From: Labrys miyagiensis | Lineage (GTDB): Bacteria > Pseudomonadota > Alphaproteobacteria > Rhizobiales > Labraceae | Direction: 5' to 3' | Assembly (NCBI RefSeq): GCF_030160835.1 | Contig: NZ_BSPC01000008.1 | Coordinates: 1-62,081, forward strand | DNA: 62,081 bases | Shown: piece by piece, positions 1 to 8,701 of the stretch | Numbering within the stretch: position 1 is the first letter of the stretch | Layout: the number at the start of each line of letters is the position of its first letter | Made by a program: the position numbers and the translations under genes | The notes under the pieces: model-generated | What the model was told of the DNA's origin: nothing | What the model saw: the letters and a program-made list of their open reading frames with translations, nothing else | The model's database searches: none

Positions 1-48
1 GCTCGAAGTGACATTTCTAACGGGGACAAAAAAGGACTTCTCTATCGA

Positions 49-72
49 GCTAAGACAGAGGCTAAGACAGAG
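49..72. repeat. Tandem 12-bp direct repeat at the virD4 stop
   Basis: The 12-mer gctaagacagag occurs twice head to tail, at 49-60 and 61-72. The second copy contains the virD4 stop codon (reverse complement of cta, 62-64). It is probably a slippage duplication, and its effect would be confined to the last codons and 3' end of virD4. Confidence 0.85.
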
Positions 73-2668
73 CTCCCGCAGGCTCGATGCTCCCTATTCG
101 TGGCTCGTCTGACAGTCCAGTGTCGATAAGTCGGCGGACGGAGGCAATGGAACTGCGTATACGCTGGATACTCTCGGTGTCGGAACCTTCGGCGTCGCCC
201 CGCATATTCACAGAAACGCTATCAACAATGCTCTCCATAGCGGACAATTCAGAGGCGCTACTTGCAATCTCATGTATATTCATCGCTTCCTCATCGCGGT
301 GACTCTCTGGAACCGGGCCGCTTGGGAGCGCGGCTCGCATCGCGCCTGTGTCGGTATCCTCAGAGAGTGTCGCCGGCCTCGCCACAATGGCTGCTCCCTC
401 GATCATGACCGGCAAGCCGCCGAACGCGTCATCGCCCTCTGGTGCCCTCCTTGTGGGCGCGTCGGGAGCGACAATGGTGCTCTGCGCCGGCGACGCCGCA
501 GCCGAGCCGCCCACTTGAATGCTAGGTGAAGCAGCCAATGCAATTGGCTCTACAGCCGGCACGGATTGCAGGATCTCTCCCGTTGCGTAGCGTCGCGCGC
601 GATCGTCTACGACAGCGCGTCGCGCCGCGATCACCGCTTCGCGCAGGGCCTGGACCGCCGCGGTCCCGGGCTCAATGGCCTTCCTGAACATTCCGCGCTG
701 TTGGCTGGGCGCCAATTCTCCATAAACGCTCGGGTTGGTGCGCAGGCCCTTCAGGAGAGCAACAACGAGGTGGTGGTCGGCCGCCGCCAGGGCCAGCCGC
801 GCGTAGTTGAAAAATTTGTCAGGGCGCCGAAACACCGCGCTGGCTCGGCTGACGATATCGGGCGACAGACCCTCTTGAGCTGCTCCGGCGGCCCCCGGCG
901 CCGCCGCGGCCGGGCGGAGGCGCTCCATTTCGTGCGGAGCGGGCTGTTCCTCGAACAGGGGCCACTCGCCCAGGAGCTCAAGGCTAGGCTCCGGCAATGT
1001 GAGGTTTCGAGCCTCGATTGCCTTGCGACGCTTCAGAAAGTCCTTGTCGGTATAAAAATTGAGCTTCGCCAATTCCGCTGTGGCGACGCTACGAATATAG
1101 AGCAGCGTCTTTTTATCAGACAGGCCGGTGATCTGGGCGACGGTCCGAAGCGGCACAAACTCAAAGCGCCCGCTTGACGAAGAGCGGCCACCTTGTTGTT
1201 TGCTCCACCCTTCCCGTTCCACGTAATGGTTGCCGATTTCCTTGGAGACGATATCGGCGGTTTCCACGTCGCCCACGCCGATGTAGAGGCGGACCTCCAT
1301 ATTGCCGAGGAAGGCTTTGCGGGTAGCAGCGGTGTATCGATCGTCGATTTGCGTTATGCCTTGAGCGATCACCACGATGATGATGCCAAAACCTGCAACC
1401 AGCGGCGCCCGCTTGACGATTTCCGGCAGCTGCTCGAACTGATAGAACTCATCGAGCATGAGCAGAACCTTGTGCGGCTCTTCTACCGGATCGGGCAGAC
1501 GCGCGAGCATGATGTCGTGGATCTGCTGGATCATGAGCCGGATGATCGGCTCGGCCGTGCCAAAGTCGCTCACGGGCACGCCAATGAAGATCGAAAAGGG
1601 CTTGCGTCGCAGCTCGCGAATGTCAAAATCGCTGGCACTCGTCGCCGCGGCAATCAGCGCGTTTTTCCATGGCGACATCGGCGTGACGATATTGCCTTCG
1701 AAGGAAAGCCGCTGCTCTGCCTCCCGCGCCAGGTGCAACCGGAAGCCGTCAAGGATGAAGGGGTTTAGGTCCGGCTCCTCCTTGAGGATCCTGCGCAAGA
1801 CGTCGGAGAATTTATCCTCCCCGGTGAACAGGCGAAGCACTGAGCGCAGATGCCTCCGACCCGCCATGGTCTTGCTGTCAAGGACGTAACCGACGACACT
1901 GGCAAACAACCCCTGCGCAGTCTCCTTCCAGATGGTTTGCGATTCCTTCGCCGGCAACGGCACGATCGTCTTGGAAAGGTTGGTCAGATCAGTGGCGCGC
2001 TCTGGCCAGGGGCGGATAAAGTCGAGCGGGTTCCAGCGGTGAGATTCCGCCGTGCCCGGCGCAAACAGATAGACCTTCTGGTTCATCGCCACGCGCGCGG
2101 GACCGGTGAGAAGCCAATTTTCCTGCTTCACATCGAGGACGATCGCGGATCCGTCCCATTCGAGAAGGTTGGTCAGCACGAAGCCGCGGCCCTTACCGGT
2201 CCGGGTGGGACCATTGACAAAAAAGTGGCTGTCACCCGAGTAGCGCACGTCCTGCCTGCCGATCCGGCCGAGCAGGATGCTTTTTCCTCGAATGCCGTCG
2301 AGCAACCCGGCCCTCCGCAGATCATTGCGCGAGGCCATACGAGCACCGCCCGCCGGCGGCTTTGCATTGAAGGGACGGAAGAGGAGGATGATTGCAAACA
2401 GGCTTATGGCCCCCAGTTCGACGGCCAGGGTAAGGCAAGCCACCCCCACAATGTGATGGATGCGCGCATCCGAGCCGTATTGTTCAGCTTGCCTTATTGG
2501 CAGCAGATAGTCGCCATGGGCATAAGCGGTATAGACCGCCCATGATCTGAAAGTGGCGTAATAGGCGACGGCGTAATTGAGCGACCATAGACTGCCGAGG
2601 AAGACCCCGATCGCGGCAAGCACGACGGCGCCAGCGACCAGTCCCAGGATTATCAACAGCCTGCTCAT
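62..2668 (-). CDS. virD4: VirD4/TraG-type conjugative coupling protein
   Basis: This is the inner-membrane ATPase that hands the relaxosome or effector substrate to the type IV channel. The N terminus holds two hydrophobic segments (about residues 1-25 and 75-97), followed by a Walker A motif GPTRTGKG near residue 153 and a Walker B segment LLMLDEF near residue 410. At 868 residues it is longer than typical VirD4 (about 650); the extra C-terminal 250 residues are acidic, Ala/Ser-rich and look disordered. ATG at 2668 is preferred over the upstream GTG-frame start at 2683 because it overlaps the virB11 stop as ATGA. It is the last gene of the virB operon in this window; a relaxase gene, if present, lies outside. 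Coupling protein identity is firm; the substrate is unknown. Confidence 0.95.
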   Translation of the reverse strand: MSRLLIILGLVAGAVVLAAIGVFLGSLWSLNYAVAYYATFRSWAVYTAYAHGDYLLPIRQAEQYGSDARIHHIVGVACLTLAVELGAISLFAIILLFRPFNAKPPAGGARMASRNDLRRAGLLDGIRGKSILLGRIGRQDVRYSGDSHFFVNGPTRTGKGRGFVLTNLLEWDGSAIVLDVKQENWLLTGPARVAMNQKVYLFAPGTAESHRWNPLDFIRPWPERATDLTNLSKTIVPLPAKESQTIWKETAQGLFASVVGYVLDSKTMAGRRHLRSVLRLFTGEDKFSDVLRRILKEEPDLNPFILDGFRLHLAREAEQRLSFEGNIVTPMSPWKNALIAAATSASDFDIRELRRKPFSIFIGVPVSDFGTAEPIIRLMIQQIHDIMLARLPDPVEEPHKVLLMLDEFYQFEQLPEIVKRAPLVAGFGIIIVVIAQGITQIDDRYTAATRKAFLGNMEVRLYIGVGDVETADIVSKEIGNHYVEREGWSKQQGGRSSSSGRFEFVPLRTVAQITGLSDKKTLLYIRSVATAELAKLNFYTDKDFLKRRKAIEARNLTLPEPSLELLGEWPLFEEQPAPHEMERLRPAAAAPGAAGAAQEGLSPDIVSRASAVFRRPDKFFNYARLALAAADHHLVVALLKGLRTNPSVYGELAPSQQRGMFRKAIEPGTAAVQALREAVIAARRAVVDDRARRYATGEILQSVPAVEPIALAASPSIQVGGSAAASPAQSTIVAPDAPTRRAPEGDDAFGGLPVMIEGAAIVARPATLSEDTDTGAMRAALPSGPVPESHRDEEAMNIHEIASSASELSAMESIVDSVSVNMRGDAEGSDTESIQRIRSSIASVRRLIDTGLSDEPRIGSIEPAGALS

Positions 2669-3735
2669 GCGGCCATTTCCCACTTGCTGAAATAGATTTC
2701 CGTCATGCCTCGCCTACCGGCGGGCGAGCGATTGATCTGGAACACCAGCGGAATGACGGATCGCGCGAATTCGATCAGGTCAGCCTTCGGCATGTTCATG
2801 TTCGCCATGAGCGCCGCCATTGCCAGGCGTTCGTAAGCCCCCCACGGATTGTTCGCATGAGTGGTCCCGGAGGACCCCGAATGACCGGTGTTCAGCGCCT
2901 GGAGATAAGTAAAAGCTTCGGCGCCGCGGACTTCCCCCATGAAAAGCCGGTCAGGCCTCAATCGCATCGCTGTCTCGAGGAGCTGGGGCATCTGAACTTT
3001 CGCGCGGCCCTGGTCGCCTTTCGATGCAATCAACTGAACCCAATTGGGCTGCCAAGGCCTCAGCTCGGGCGTGTCTTCCATGGTTACGAAACGCTCCCAT
3101 TGAGGAATCTCCTTCATGGCTGCATTAAAGAGGGTCGTCTTACCGCTCGACGTGCCCCCGCTGATGATATTGGTGATGCCCTGGTTGAAGGCGTAGCGCA
3201 CGGCTTCCAGCCGGTCGCGGGGACGATCACCCTTCAGAATCGCTATGAATTCACGATCCTGCGGTGTGATGGTTTCGGCAATGACGTGGTGGGGGCCGGT
3301 GATCTTCACATTGTCGAAGCCGCCGCGGTCGAGGTATTCCTCAAGTCTCATCTCCCTGATGACTTGCTTGCGGATCGTGAACGCCCCGCCGCGCGGCGCT
3401 GCCGGCCACAACACGGCCTGAAATCGTTCGCCATTGGGCATGTCCGACGACAGCAGCGGCGTCTCGTTGTTCACATGCTGGCTGCTGTGGTGGGCAACGC
3501 GGTGGGCAAGTTTCTCGATGGCTTCCCTGGTGAGCGCCGGGATCTCGAAGCGAAGCATCTGCTCGGCGCCGAGCTTTTCAACGAAAATCTCGCCAGGCCG
3601 ATTACACATGATTTCGAGGACATCCGGATCTTCGAGCCACTGCCGGATAGGTTCGGCAGCAGCGCGCAGGCCGGGTGCCATGTCGTTCCAGGGATATTCA
3701 CTTGGAGCGGGCGTACTTGTTTCGACGCAGCTCAT
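2665..3735 (-). CDS. virB11: VirB11 traffic ATPase
   Basis: This is the hexameric cytoplasmic ATPase that energises pilus assembly and substrate transfer. It has 356 residues, the normal size. The Walker A motif SGGTSSGKTT is at about residues 192-201, followed by the Asp box (TMEDTPEL, near 218) and a His box region (GTTHANNP). The chosen ATG (3735) overlaps the end of virB10 by 38 nt; an internal Met at residue 19 (position 3681) would give a non-overlapping start and cannot be excluded. It is translationally coupled to virD4 by ATGA. Confidence 0.96.
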   Translation of the reverse strand: MSCVETSTPAPSEYPWNDMAPGLRAAAEPIRQWLEDPDVLEIMCNRPGEIFVEKLGAEQMLRFEIPALTREAIEKLAHRVAHHSSQHVNNETPLLSSDMPNGERFQAVLWPAAPRGGAFTIRKQVIREMRLEEYLDRGGFDNVKITGPHHVIAETITPQDREFIAILKGDRPRDRLEAVRYAFNQGITNIISGGTSSGKTTLFNAAMKEIPQWERFVTMEDTPELRPWQPNWVQLIASKGDQGRAKVQMPQLLETAMRLRPDRLFMGEVRGAEAFTYLQALNTGHSGSSGTTHANNPWGAYERLAMAALMANMNMPKADLIEFARSVIPLVFQINRSPAGRRGMTEIYFSKWEMAA

Positions 3736-4957
3736 CGAGCGCTTCCTTGACCGGACTTTCGTAAAGACTTGAGAAGACGAGATCGCGCTGAATGAAGACG
3801 GCGATCGGCGTGCCCTGGTCGACGTTGATGGTGGGAGGGATGTTGATGGAATCGCGCAGCGCCGTATTCGCCATGTCGCTCATGGTCTGCGAAATGGACT
3901 GCTGAGCCTGAGATTGGGCTTGGTAGCCTGGGGAGTTGCTCGAGGAGCCGCTCTCACTCTGGCCATGAATGTTAAGCCCGGCGATGAAGGAACTGACGCC
4001 GCCGATGATCGAGAGCGCGGCGGCGGAGCCGAACCGCTCAAGATAGTGGTTGTCAACCTCACCCGACAGGCCCGAGCGACCGAGATCGTCGGTGCCGTAG
4101 GATCCCAACGCGACGGACGTGCCGTCAGCCCGCAGCGCTCGCGTCCAAATAATCAGGATCCGAGTTTGCCCTCGCGCTATGCCGGACCGGTAAGTGCCGG
4201 TGAGCATGGTATCGCGTGGGAGCAGCACGCGGCGCCCGTCGAAGGAATAAACGTCCTCTGACAGCTTCGCCCGGACCATGCCCGGCAGATCCGATTGGAT
4301 GGCGGTTTCCAACACGCCACGGATGATCGTCCCTTGCGGGATAAGCGCGTCGATGCGCTTGTTCTGCGACGCCTGCACCGTTTCGACGGCCTGCGAGGAC
4401 ATGGCGCTCACAAAGCGCCTATTCGGATCGTCTTCCTTGTAGTCCGAGACGCCGCCACTCCCATCGCCACTAGTATTACCGAGACCACCGGCTCCTTCGG
4501 GCGCCGCACTTACACCGCCCTGCCCGCCCACAACGATCATCGGCGATTCCAGCCGGCGCTTCATCTCCGCTTCTTCCTCCGCTCTGCGCTTGGCGGTGCC
4601 ATCGTCGACCGGCGGGACAGGAGCAACCACAACCGGAGCCGCGGGCGCGACCACGGATACGACAGGCTTGGGCGGCTCGGGCGGGGGCGGCGCGATCACC
4701 AGCCTGTTGTCCGATTTGCCCGAAGGATTATTGAAGGAATAATCCTGATCGAGCTGCGTTGTCTTGAATTCTTCCTGCTTTGGAGCTTGCGAATTGAAGC
4801 CTTGCTTGAGGTAGGAGAAATAATAGACCGCGGCCAGGACGCCCAGGACAACAGCAATAAGCGTCATCTGGAAGCGCCTGTTGCGCCGATTTCCGTGCGC
4901 CGGAACCACGCTCTCGTCGATGCCGGCCTCGTGCTCAAAATCCATATTGTTCGTCAT
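3698..4957 (-). CDS. virB10: VirB10 channel scaffold protein
   Basis: This protein spans the inner membrane and periplasm and reaches the outer-membrane pore. It has 419 residues: a short cytoplasmic tail, one transmembrane helix (about residues 25-45), a Pro/Val-rich periplasmic stretch, then the conserved TrbI/VirB10 beta-barrel domain (IPQGTIIRGVLETAI, and later a segment around PGMVRAKL and RVLLPRDT). The reading frame is open well upstream to 5761, but that extension is the antisense-free shadow of virB9; ATG at 4957, 23 nt after the virB9 stop, gives the normal VirB10 N terminus. A second Met lies at 4945. Confidence 0.95.
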   Translation of the reverse strand: MTNNMDFEHEAGIDESVVPAHGNRRNRRFQMTLIAVVLGVLAAVYYFSYLKQGFNSQAPKQEEFKTTQLDQDYSFNNPSGKSDNRLVIAPPPPEPPKPVVSVVAPAAPVVVAPVPPVDDGTAKRRAEEEAEMKRRLESPMIVVGGQGGVSAAPEGAGGLGNTSGDGSGGVSDYKEDDPNRRFVSAMSSQAVETVQASQNKRIDALIPQGTIIRGVLETAIQSDLPGMVRAKLSEDVYSFDGRRVLLPRDTMLTGTYRSGIARGQTRILIIWTRALRADGTSVALGSYGTDDLGRSGLSGEVDNHYLERFGSAAALSIIGGVSSFIAGLNIHGQSESGSSSNSPGYQAQSQAQQSISQTMSDMANTALRDSINIPPTINVDQGTPIAVFIQRDLVFSSLYESPVKEALDELRRNKYARSK

Positions 4958-4980
4958 TTGAGGAACTGCCCTACTCGCCG

Positions 4981-5751
4981 CTAGCGATCGATTTTTTGAT
5001 TGAAGACGCAGGTCGTCACCGAGCCGTTGCGCAGGGTCCATTGCTTGTTGACCCTGTCGACGACGACGTAGTCGCCTTCCCGGTGATAGTTGATCAGGGT
5101 CTCGGAATTGTCGCCCTTGACCAGGAAGATGCCAGGGCTGTCCTTGCCCGTCTGGAATTGGAAGAACGTCTTCACGCCGTTGTCGAAGACGGCGGTTGGC
5201 TTGTTTTCCAAGCTGCCCTTGTAGCCGTAGTCGTAGTTCAGCTTGCTCGGATCGGACTGCGCTGCCGCCAGATTGGGGTTGGCGGCCATCGCCTCTGCTT
5301 TCGGGAGCAATTGGGCGTCGCTGGCTTCCTCGGGGTAGTTGAAGCGCAGCTTGATCACCGCGCGCCGCGTGTTGCCGGGTGGGTCGCCATGCAGCATGAA
5401 GGTGTAGACCCGCTTCGTGGTCACGACGTTCAGATTGGTGACGGCGTTGGCTCGCAGCGGCTTGATGAACAGGAATTCGTGGGTCTGGTCCGGCACCGCC
5501 TGCCAGGCAACGGTGTCGCCCATGCTGACGGTGGCGATCCGCTCGTCTGCGTTGAACTCGATCATGGTGGCGACGCCCATCATCCCTAGGACCTGGACGA
5601 CGTTGTCCTTTTGAAAGGCCACTGTTCGTATGCGTGGATCGGCTCGGACAGAACGGGGATCCGACTCTGCCAGGGCGGCACCGCAGAGCAGTAGGCTCAA
5701 GCTCACGCTGGCGACGATGATTCCCGTTGCAAGTCTCAACGCGGGTTTCAC
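4981..5751 (-). CDS. virB9: VirB9 outer-membrane core complex protein
   Basis: With the VirB7 lipoprotein and VirB10 this forms the outer-membrane core ring. The product of 256 residues starts at a GTG (5751) that overlaps the virB8 stop as GTGA; the much longer open frame upstream is not VirB9-like. Residues 1-29 form a Sec signal peptide ending in GAALAES. The conserved VirB9 N-domain follows (DPRIRTVAFQKDNVVQV), and a C-domain with NYDYGYKG and VFDNGVKTFFQF. The single Cys near the C terminus (TTCVFNQ) is a possible disulphide partner of the lipoprotein. Confidence 0.95.
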   Translation of the reverse strand: MKPALRLATGIIVASVSLSLLLCGAALAESDPRSVRADPRIRTVAFQKDNVVQVLGMMGVATMIEFNADERIATVSMGDTVAWQAVPDQTHEFLFIKPLRANAVTNLNVVTTKRVYTFMLHGDPPGNTRRAVIKLRFNYPEEASDAQLLPKAEAMAANPNLAAAQSDPSKLNYDYGYKGSLENKPTAVFDNGVKTFFQFQTGKDSPGIFLVKGDNSETLINYHREGDYVVVDRVNKQWTLRNGSVTTCVFNQKIDR

Positions 5752-6482
5752 GGGGCGGCATCCTTGTTCACGACGGGCGCGACACGCTCCTGGTCGCGGC
5801 GATAATCGGTGACCTGGAAGCCGGTGGGATTGACCATGCGGTAGTCCATGCGCATTGGGGCGTTTGTCGTCCTGAAGCGGACGTTCGCGGACCAGTAGTA
5901 TGTGAGGCCAGCCGGGGGTCCGCCTTGCGTGATCACCGTCGTGGTGAAGCGCACCAGGGCCGTTTCCGCGTTCAGAAAATTGAGACTCTCGATTCCCACA
6001 GTGACGGAACCACTTTGCCCGTACAGCCTCTGTGGATTCTTGGGATTGGTGCTGTCCCACAAGGCCTTGATGTCGGCTGCCGCGCCCGCCGACGAGAACA
6101 GCAACGCCTTGTTGTTGTTGAACGCGATCTGGTGGGGGTCATAAGTCTCCCGCGCGTTGATGAATTGGACGATGTTCGAGGCCGTGACAGCTTCGTTGTC
6201 TTTCAGCGCCCGGGTCTCCTCGAGCGGCTGAACGAGATGAAGATAGCCGGTGGTGTGGTCGACTTCGAACACCGTGACCTCGGTGTGCTGCGTGGGGATC
6301 AGCAGCATCAACGCAAGGCCGAGGAGGATATTGGCCACCATGCTCAACAGGGCCGTGAGCCGCCAGACCGCGCCTCGCGCCTTGATCATGCGATAGGTGG
6401 ATTTCTCCCAGGCTTCACCTTGGGTGTAGTAGCGCGAGTCAATGAGCGACCCCTGCGCCGATTTCGCGGACGCCTTGAACAT
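5748..6482 (-). CDS. virB8: VirB8 inner-membrane assembly factor
   Basis: This bitopic protein nucleates the type IV machine. It has 244 residues: an N-terminal cytoplasmic segment containing SRYYTQGEAWEKST, one transmembrane helix at about residues 42-62, then the periplasmic NTF2-like VirB8 domain (RPDR-type loops, and YRMVNPTGFQVTDY near the C terminus). Length and order match the family. It lies 25 nt downstream of virB6 and overlaps virB9 by 4 nt. Confidence 0.95.
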   Translation of the reverse strand: MFKASAKSAQGSLIDSRYYTQGEAWEKSTYRMIKARGAVWRLTALLSMVANILLGLALMLLIPTQHTEVTVFEVDHTTGYLHLVQPLEETRALKDNEAVTASNIVQFINARETYDPHQIAFNNNKALLFSSAGAAADIKALWDSTNPKNPQRLYGQSGSVTVGIESLNFLNAETALVRFTTTVITQGGPPAGLTYYWSANVRFRTTNAPMRMDYRMVNPTGFQVTDYRRDQERVAPVVNKDAAP

Positions 6483-6507
6483 TCAATTTTGCCTCAGAAC
6501 GGGTGGG

Positions 6508-7554
6508 CTAGGAGCGCGCTTCTCGAACGGCGGACTCCAGGGCCGCGCTTCGATTGCCAGCGTAGGGACTTGTCTGATTGTTTGGGTTGTTCGGGTGGTT
6601 TCGGTATGCCGCCGCCGCGATGCCCACACCGCTGACCGCCGCAACTGCGCCGAGGCCGGCGGCCGTCGCCGCCGCGCGCTTGAAGTAATTGACGAAGCCC
6701 GTCGCATCGAGGCGGGCGCCGCCGGCGATAGCGTGAGAAATGCTTTCGGAACGCACCAACAGGTAGGCCGAGGCGCCGGCCACCAACAGGAAGGGGCCGA
6801 TCAAGTCCATGTTCGGAGTGGCCCCGTTCGCCGACCCCTGTTGGAGATTGGCGAGAAAGGATTGGTCAACCTTGATCATGACGCCGAGGATCCCGTAGAC
6901 GATCGACGGCAAGACCAAGCCCGTTTGAAAGAGCAGCGTCATCCACCCGTTGAACATCGAAGAGGTCATTTGGAACAGGGCCATCGAAACGTAGATCGGC
7001 GCGAGCGCCAGTAACAGATACAAGGCGATCTTTGTCAGGATGATCAGGCCGGCGGCGACGACCAACATCAGGCCGGTCACGATCAGGATGATGTAGCCCA
7101 GAATGATCAAGCCCCAGCCGCTCAGATAACTCGCCTGTGAGCTGATGGACAGATTTGCCGCTTCCGCCGCCGACCAGATCGCATCGAGATTGCCCGCGAC
7201 ACCCGAGGCGCCGTTGCCGCATGCCGTGCTTCCGGAGGCTGAGCAGACGGCGTTGGCAATGCTGTCGGGTAATTTCTCGAAGGCTGTGGCGACAAGGGTG
7301 CTGTAGGTCGCCCATTGGAACGCCATGGTGTAGATCGCCATCAGCTTCAGAACACGTGTCATGAAAACGCCAGCGGTGACGCCGACCTTGCCCCACATCA
7401 TCTCGTAGCCCCACCAGATGATCCATAGCGTCGCAGCTGCCCAGAACGCCTGGCCAAGCTGGCCGGCAAGTGCCTGATAGAGCGATTGCACAATCGCCAG
7501 GCCAAGGGCGTCGACCTGTCCGAAAATCGTGCCGAAGATATCCGATGCGTTCAC
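6508..7554 (-). CDS. virB6: VirB6 polytopic inner-membrane channel protein
   Basis: This forms part of the inner-membrane translocation pathway. The 348-residue product has at least five hydrophobic helices between residues 30 and 250, and the conserved TrbL/VirB6 core including the Trp-rich ALWIIWWGYEMMWG segment near residue 45. The C-terminal 70 residues are polar, as is usual. It follows the small lipoprotein gene by 15 nt. Confidence 0.93.
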   Translation of the reverse strand: MNASDIFGTIFGQVDALGLAIVQSLYQALAGQLGQAFWAAATLWIIWWGYEMMWGKVGVTAGVFMTRVLKLMAIYTMAFQWATYSTLVATAFEKLPDSIANAVCSASGSTACGNGASGVAGNLDAIWSAAEAANLSISSQASYLSGWGLIILGYIILIVTGLMLVVAAGLIILTKIALYLLLALAPIYVSMALFQMTSSMFNGWMTLLFQTGLVLPSIVYGILGVMIKVDQSFLANLQQGSANGATPNMDLIGPFLLVAGASAYLLVRSESISHAIAGGARLDATGFVNYFKRAAATAAGLGAVAAVSGVGIAAAAYRNHPNNPNNQTSPYAGNRSAALESAVREARS

Positions 7555-7569
7555 GGGTCGAGCCTTTGG

Positions 7570-7758
7570 TTACCAGTTGATCGGACGCATCGGCCCGCAT
7601 CGGTGGCCAAACTGCCCCTTCGCGCCGCTGTTCGAGATAGACGCAAACCGCACGGAGGCGATCGAAGCTGAGCAGGGTGCAGTGAGATCGGCATGCGAGC
7701 AGGCCCCGAGCGACATGAGCGGCGCTGCGACTGCGATTGTGACAAAGAGACGCCGCAT
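7570..7758 (-). CDS. Small lipoprotein, VirB7-like
   Basis: This 62-residue product has an N-terminal signal ending in a lipobox (LMSLGAC, Cys at residue 20) and a further Cys near the end before GPMRPINW. Size, lipobox and position between virB5 and virB6 make it the only VirB7 candidate in the operon; VirB7 normally anchors VirB9 in the outer membrane. The start overlaps the virB5 stop (TAATG). Sequence similarity to classical VirB7 is slight, so the assignment rests on context. Confidence 0.75.
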   Translation of the reverse strand: MRRLFVTIAVAAPLMSLGACSHADLTAPCSASIASVRFASISNSGAKGQFGHRCGPMRPINW

Positions 7759-8489
7759 TACTGGGCGCCACCATTGTACGGCGTGAAGTTGTTGACGCGG
7801 GCCTGTGCCGCCTGCGCGGCGAGATCTTGCGCTTGCTGGGCATTAATCGCGGCGTTGTTGGCATTCAGGACGCCGATCAACTCGTTGATCGTGAGGCCGG
7901 TTTGCACCTGCAGCTGCGAATTCTGATCGACACTGCCTTTGACGTCGATGGCGGTGCCGATCTGCTGCGCAGCCGCCTGGAAGGATTGTGTACGGGATGC
8001 CGCGCTGGCTTGCGAGCCGGAAATCATCGCGGTCAACGCCGCGGCTGTATTCACAGCGGCCGAATAGGCCTTGTCCTGGCCGGTAGGGTTGCCGATATTG
8101 CCGCTCAAGCTCTTCACGAGATTAAGTGCATTCAAGATGGTGGTCGCCTGCGTACCATATTGGCCAAGATTGCCCCAGGACATGCCGCCCTGCAGCAGCG
8201 CGCTAAAGCTCGGGGCCCCTCCCAAATTAAAGCCGGAGCCGAGCGCCGCTTGAGACAGATCGCCGGTCGCGCGGTTCCCCGTCAGAGCCGCAAGCGTCTT
8301 ATTGACGGTCTGCAGAATCTGCTGGTTCGAGTTCATGATCTGCGACGTGTTGCCCGCCGTCTGCGTCGCCTGGGTGAGCACAGCGTTGTCGATGACGGGC
8401 ACACCCTGGGCAAACGCAGCCCCGGCGGTGATCAAGAATGCGCCGATCGCAACGCTTAGGCGGAGGAAGGCCCTTTTCAAAGATTTCAT
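7758..8489 (-). CDS. virB5: VirB5-like minor pilin, second copy
   Basis: The product of 243 residues from ATG 8489 has a signal peptide ending in AGAAFAQ and the typical start of the mature protein, GVPVIDN, then Gln/Asn/Ala-rich helices. VirB5 proteins sit at the pilus tip and help adhesion. The frame continues upstream without a stop to an ATG at 8690 that has a better Shine-Dalgarno (a run of G about 8 nt ahead); translation from there would add 67 residues carrying another signal-like segment. I chose 8489 because it gives a single normal signal peptide, but the upstream start is plausible. Confidence 0.85.
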   Translation of the reverse strand: MKSLKRAFLRLSVAIGAFLITAGAAFAQGVPVIDNAVLTQATQTAGNTSQIMNSNQQILQTVNKTLAALTGNRATGDLSQAALGSGFNLGGAPSFSALLQGGMSWGNLGQYGTQATTILNALNLVKSLSGNIGNPTGQDKAYSAAVNTAAALTAMISGSQASAASRTQSFQAAAQQIGTAIDVKGSVDQNSQLQVQTGLTINELIGVLNANNAAINAQQAQDLAAQAAQARVNNFTPYNGGAQ

Positions 8490-8690
8490 GGCTTGGACTT
8501 CTGGCTGCCATCGGGCTGTCGCCTTGGTTGGAAAGGCGCGCCCACCCCGCGCGGGTGCTGGCTTGTCTGGATCCTGTCGCGGGTGGGTTACGTCCATGAT
8601 AGGGATGCCTTGGGCAAAAACCTCTGCGCCCGACTTAGAAAGACCGATCGCCAGGCCGAGCGAGAGGCAATTGACTTCTCGTTGGTTCAT
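8490..8690 (-). pseudogene. Remnant of a third VirB5-like leader, in frame with virB5
   Basis: This stretch is open in the virB5 frame and encodes a hydrophobic segment (LSLGLAIGLSKSGAEVF) followed by AQGIPIMDV, which mirrors AQGVPVIDN and AQGVPISDA at the mature starts of the two neighbouring VirB5-like proteins. The rest (PRQDPDKPAPARGG) has no counterpart. It looks like the 5' end of an extra virB5 copy whose body was lost, leaving a fusion or a decayed leader. Confidence 0.5.
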
Positions 8691-8701
8691 AGGTGTGCCC
8701 C

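Noticed and set aside
3698-5761. 687-codon frame covering virB10 and part of virB9
   Set aside because: Only the 3' 419 codons are VirB10-like. The upstream part is an out-of-frame shadow of virB9 with low-complexity basic residues.
4981-6060. 359-codon frame covering virB9
   Set aside because: The 5' 100 codons are a shadow of virB8. VirB9 starts at GTG 5751 with a signal peptide.
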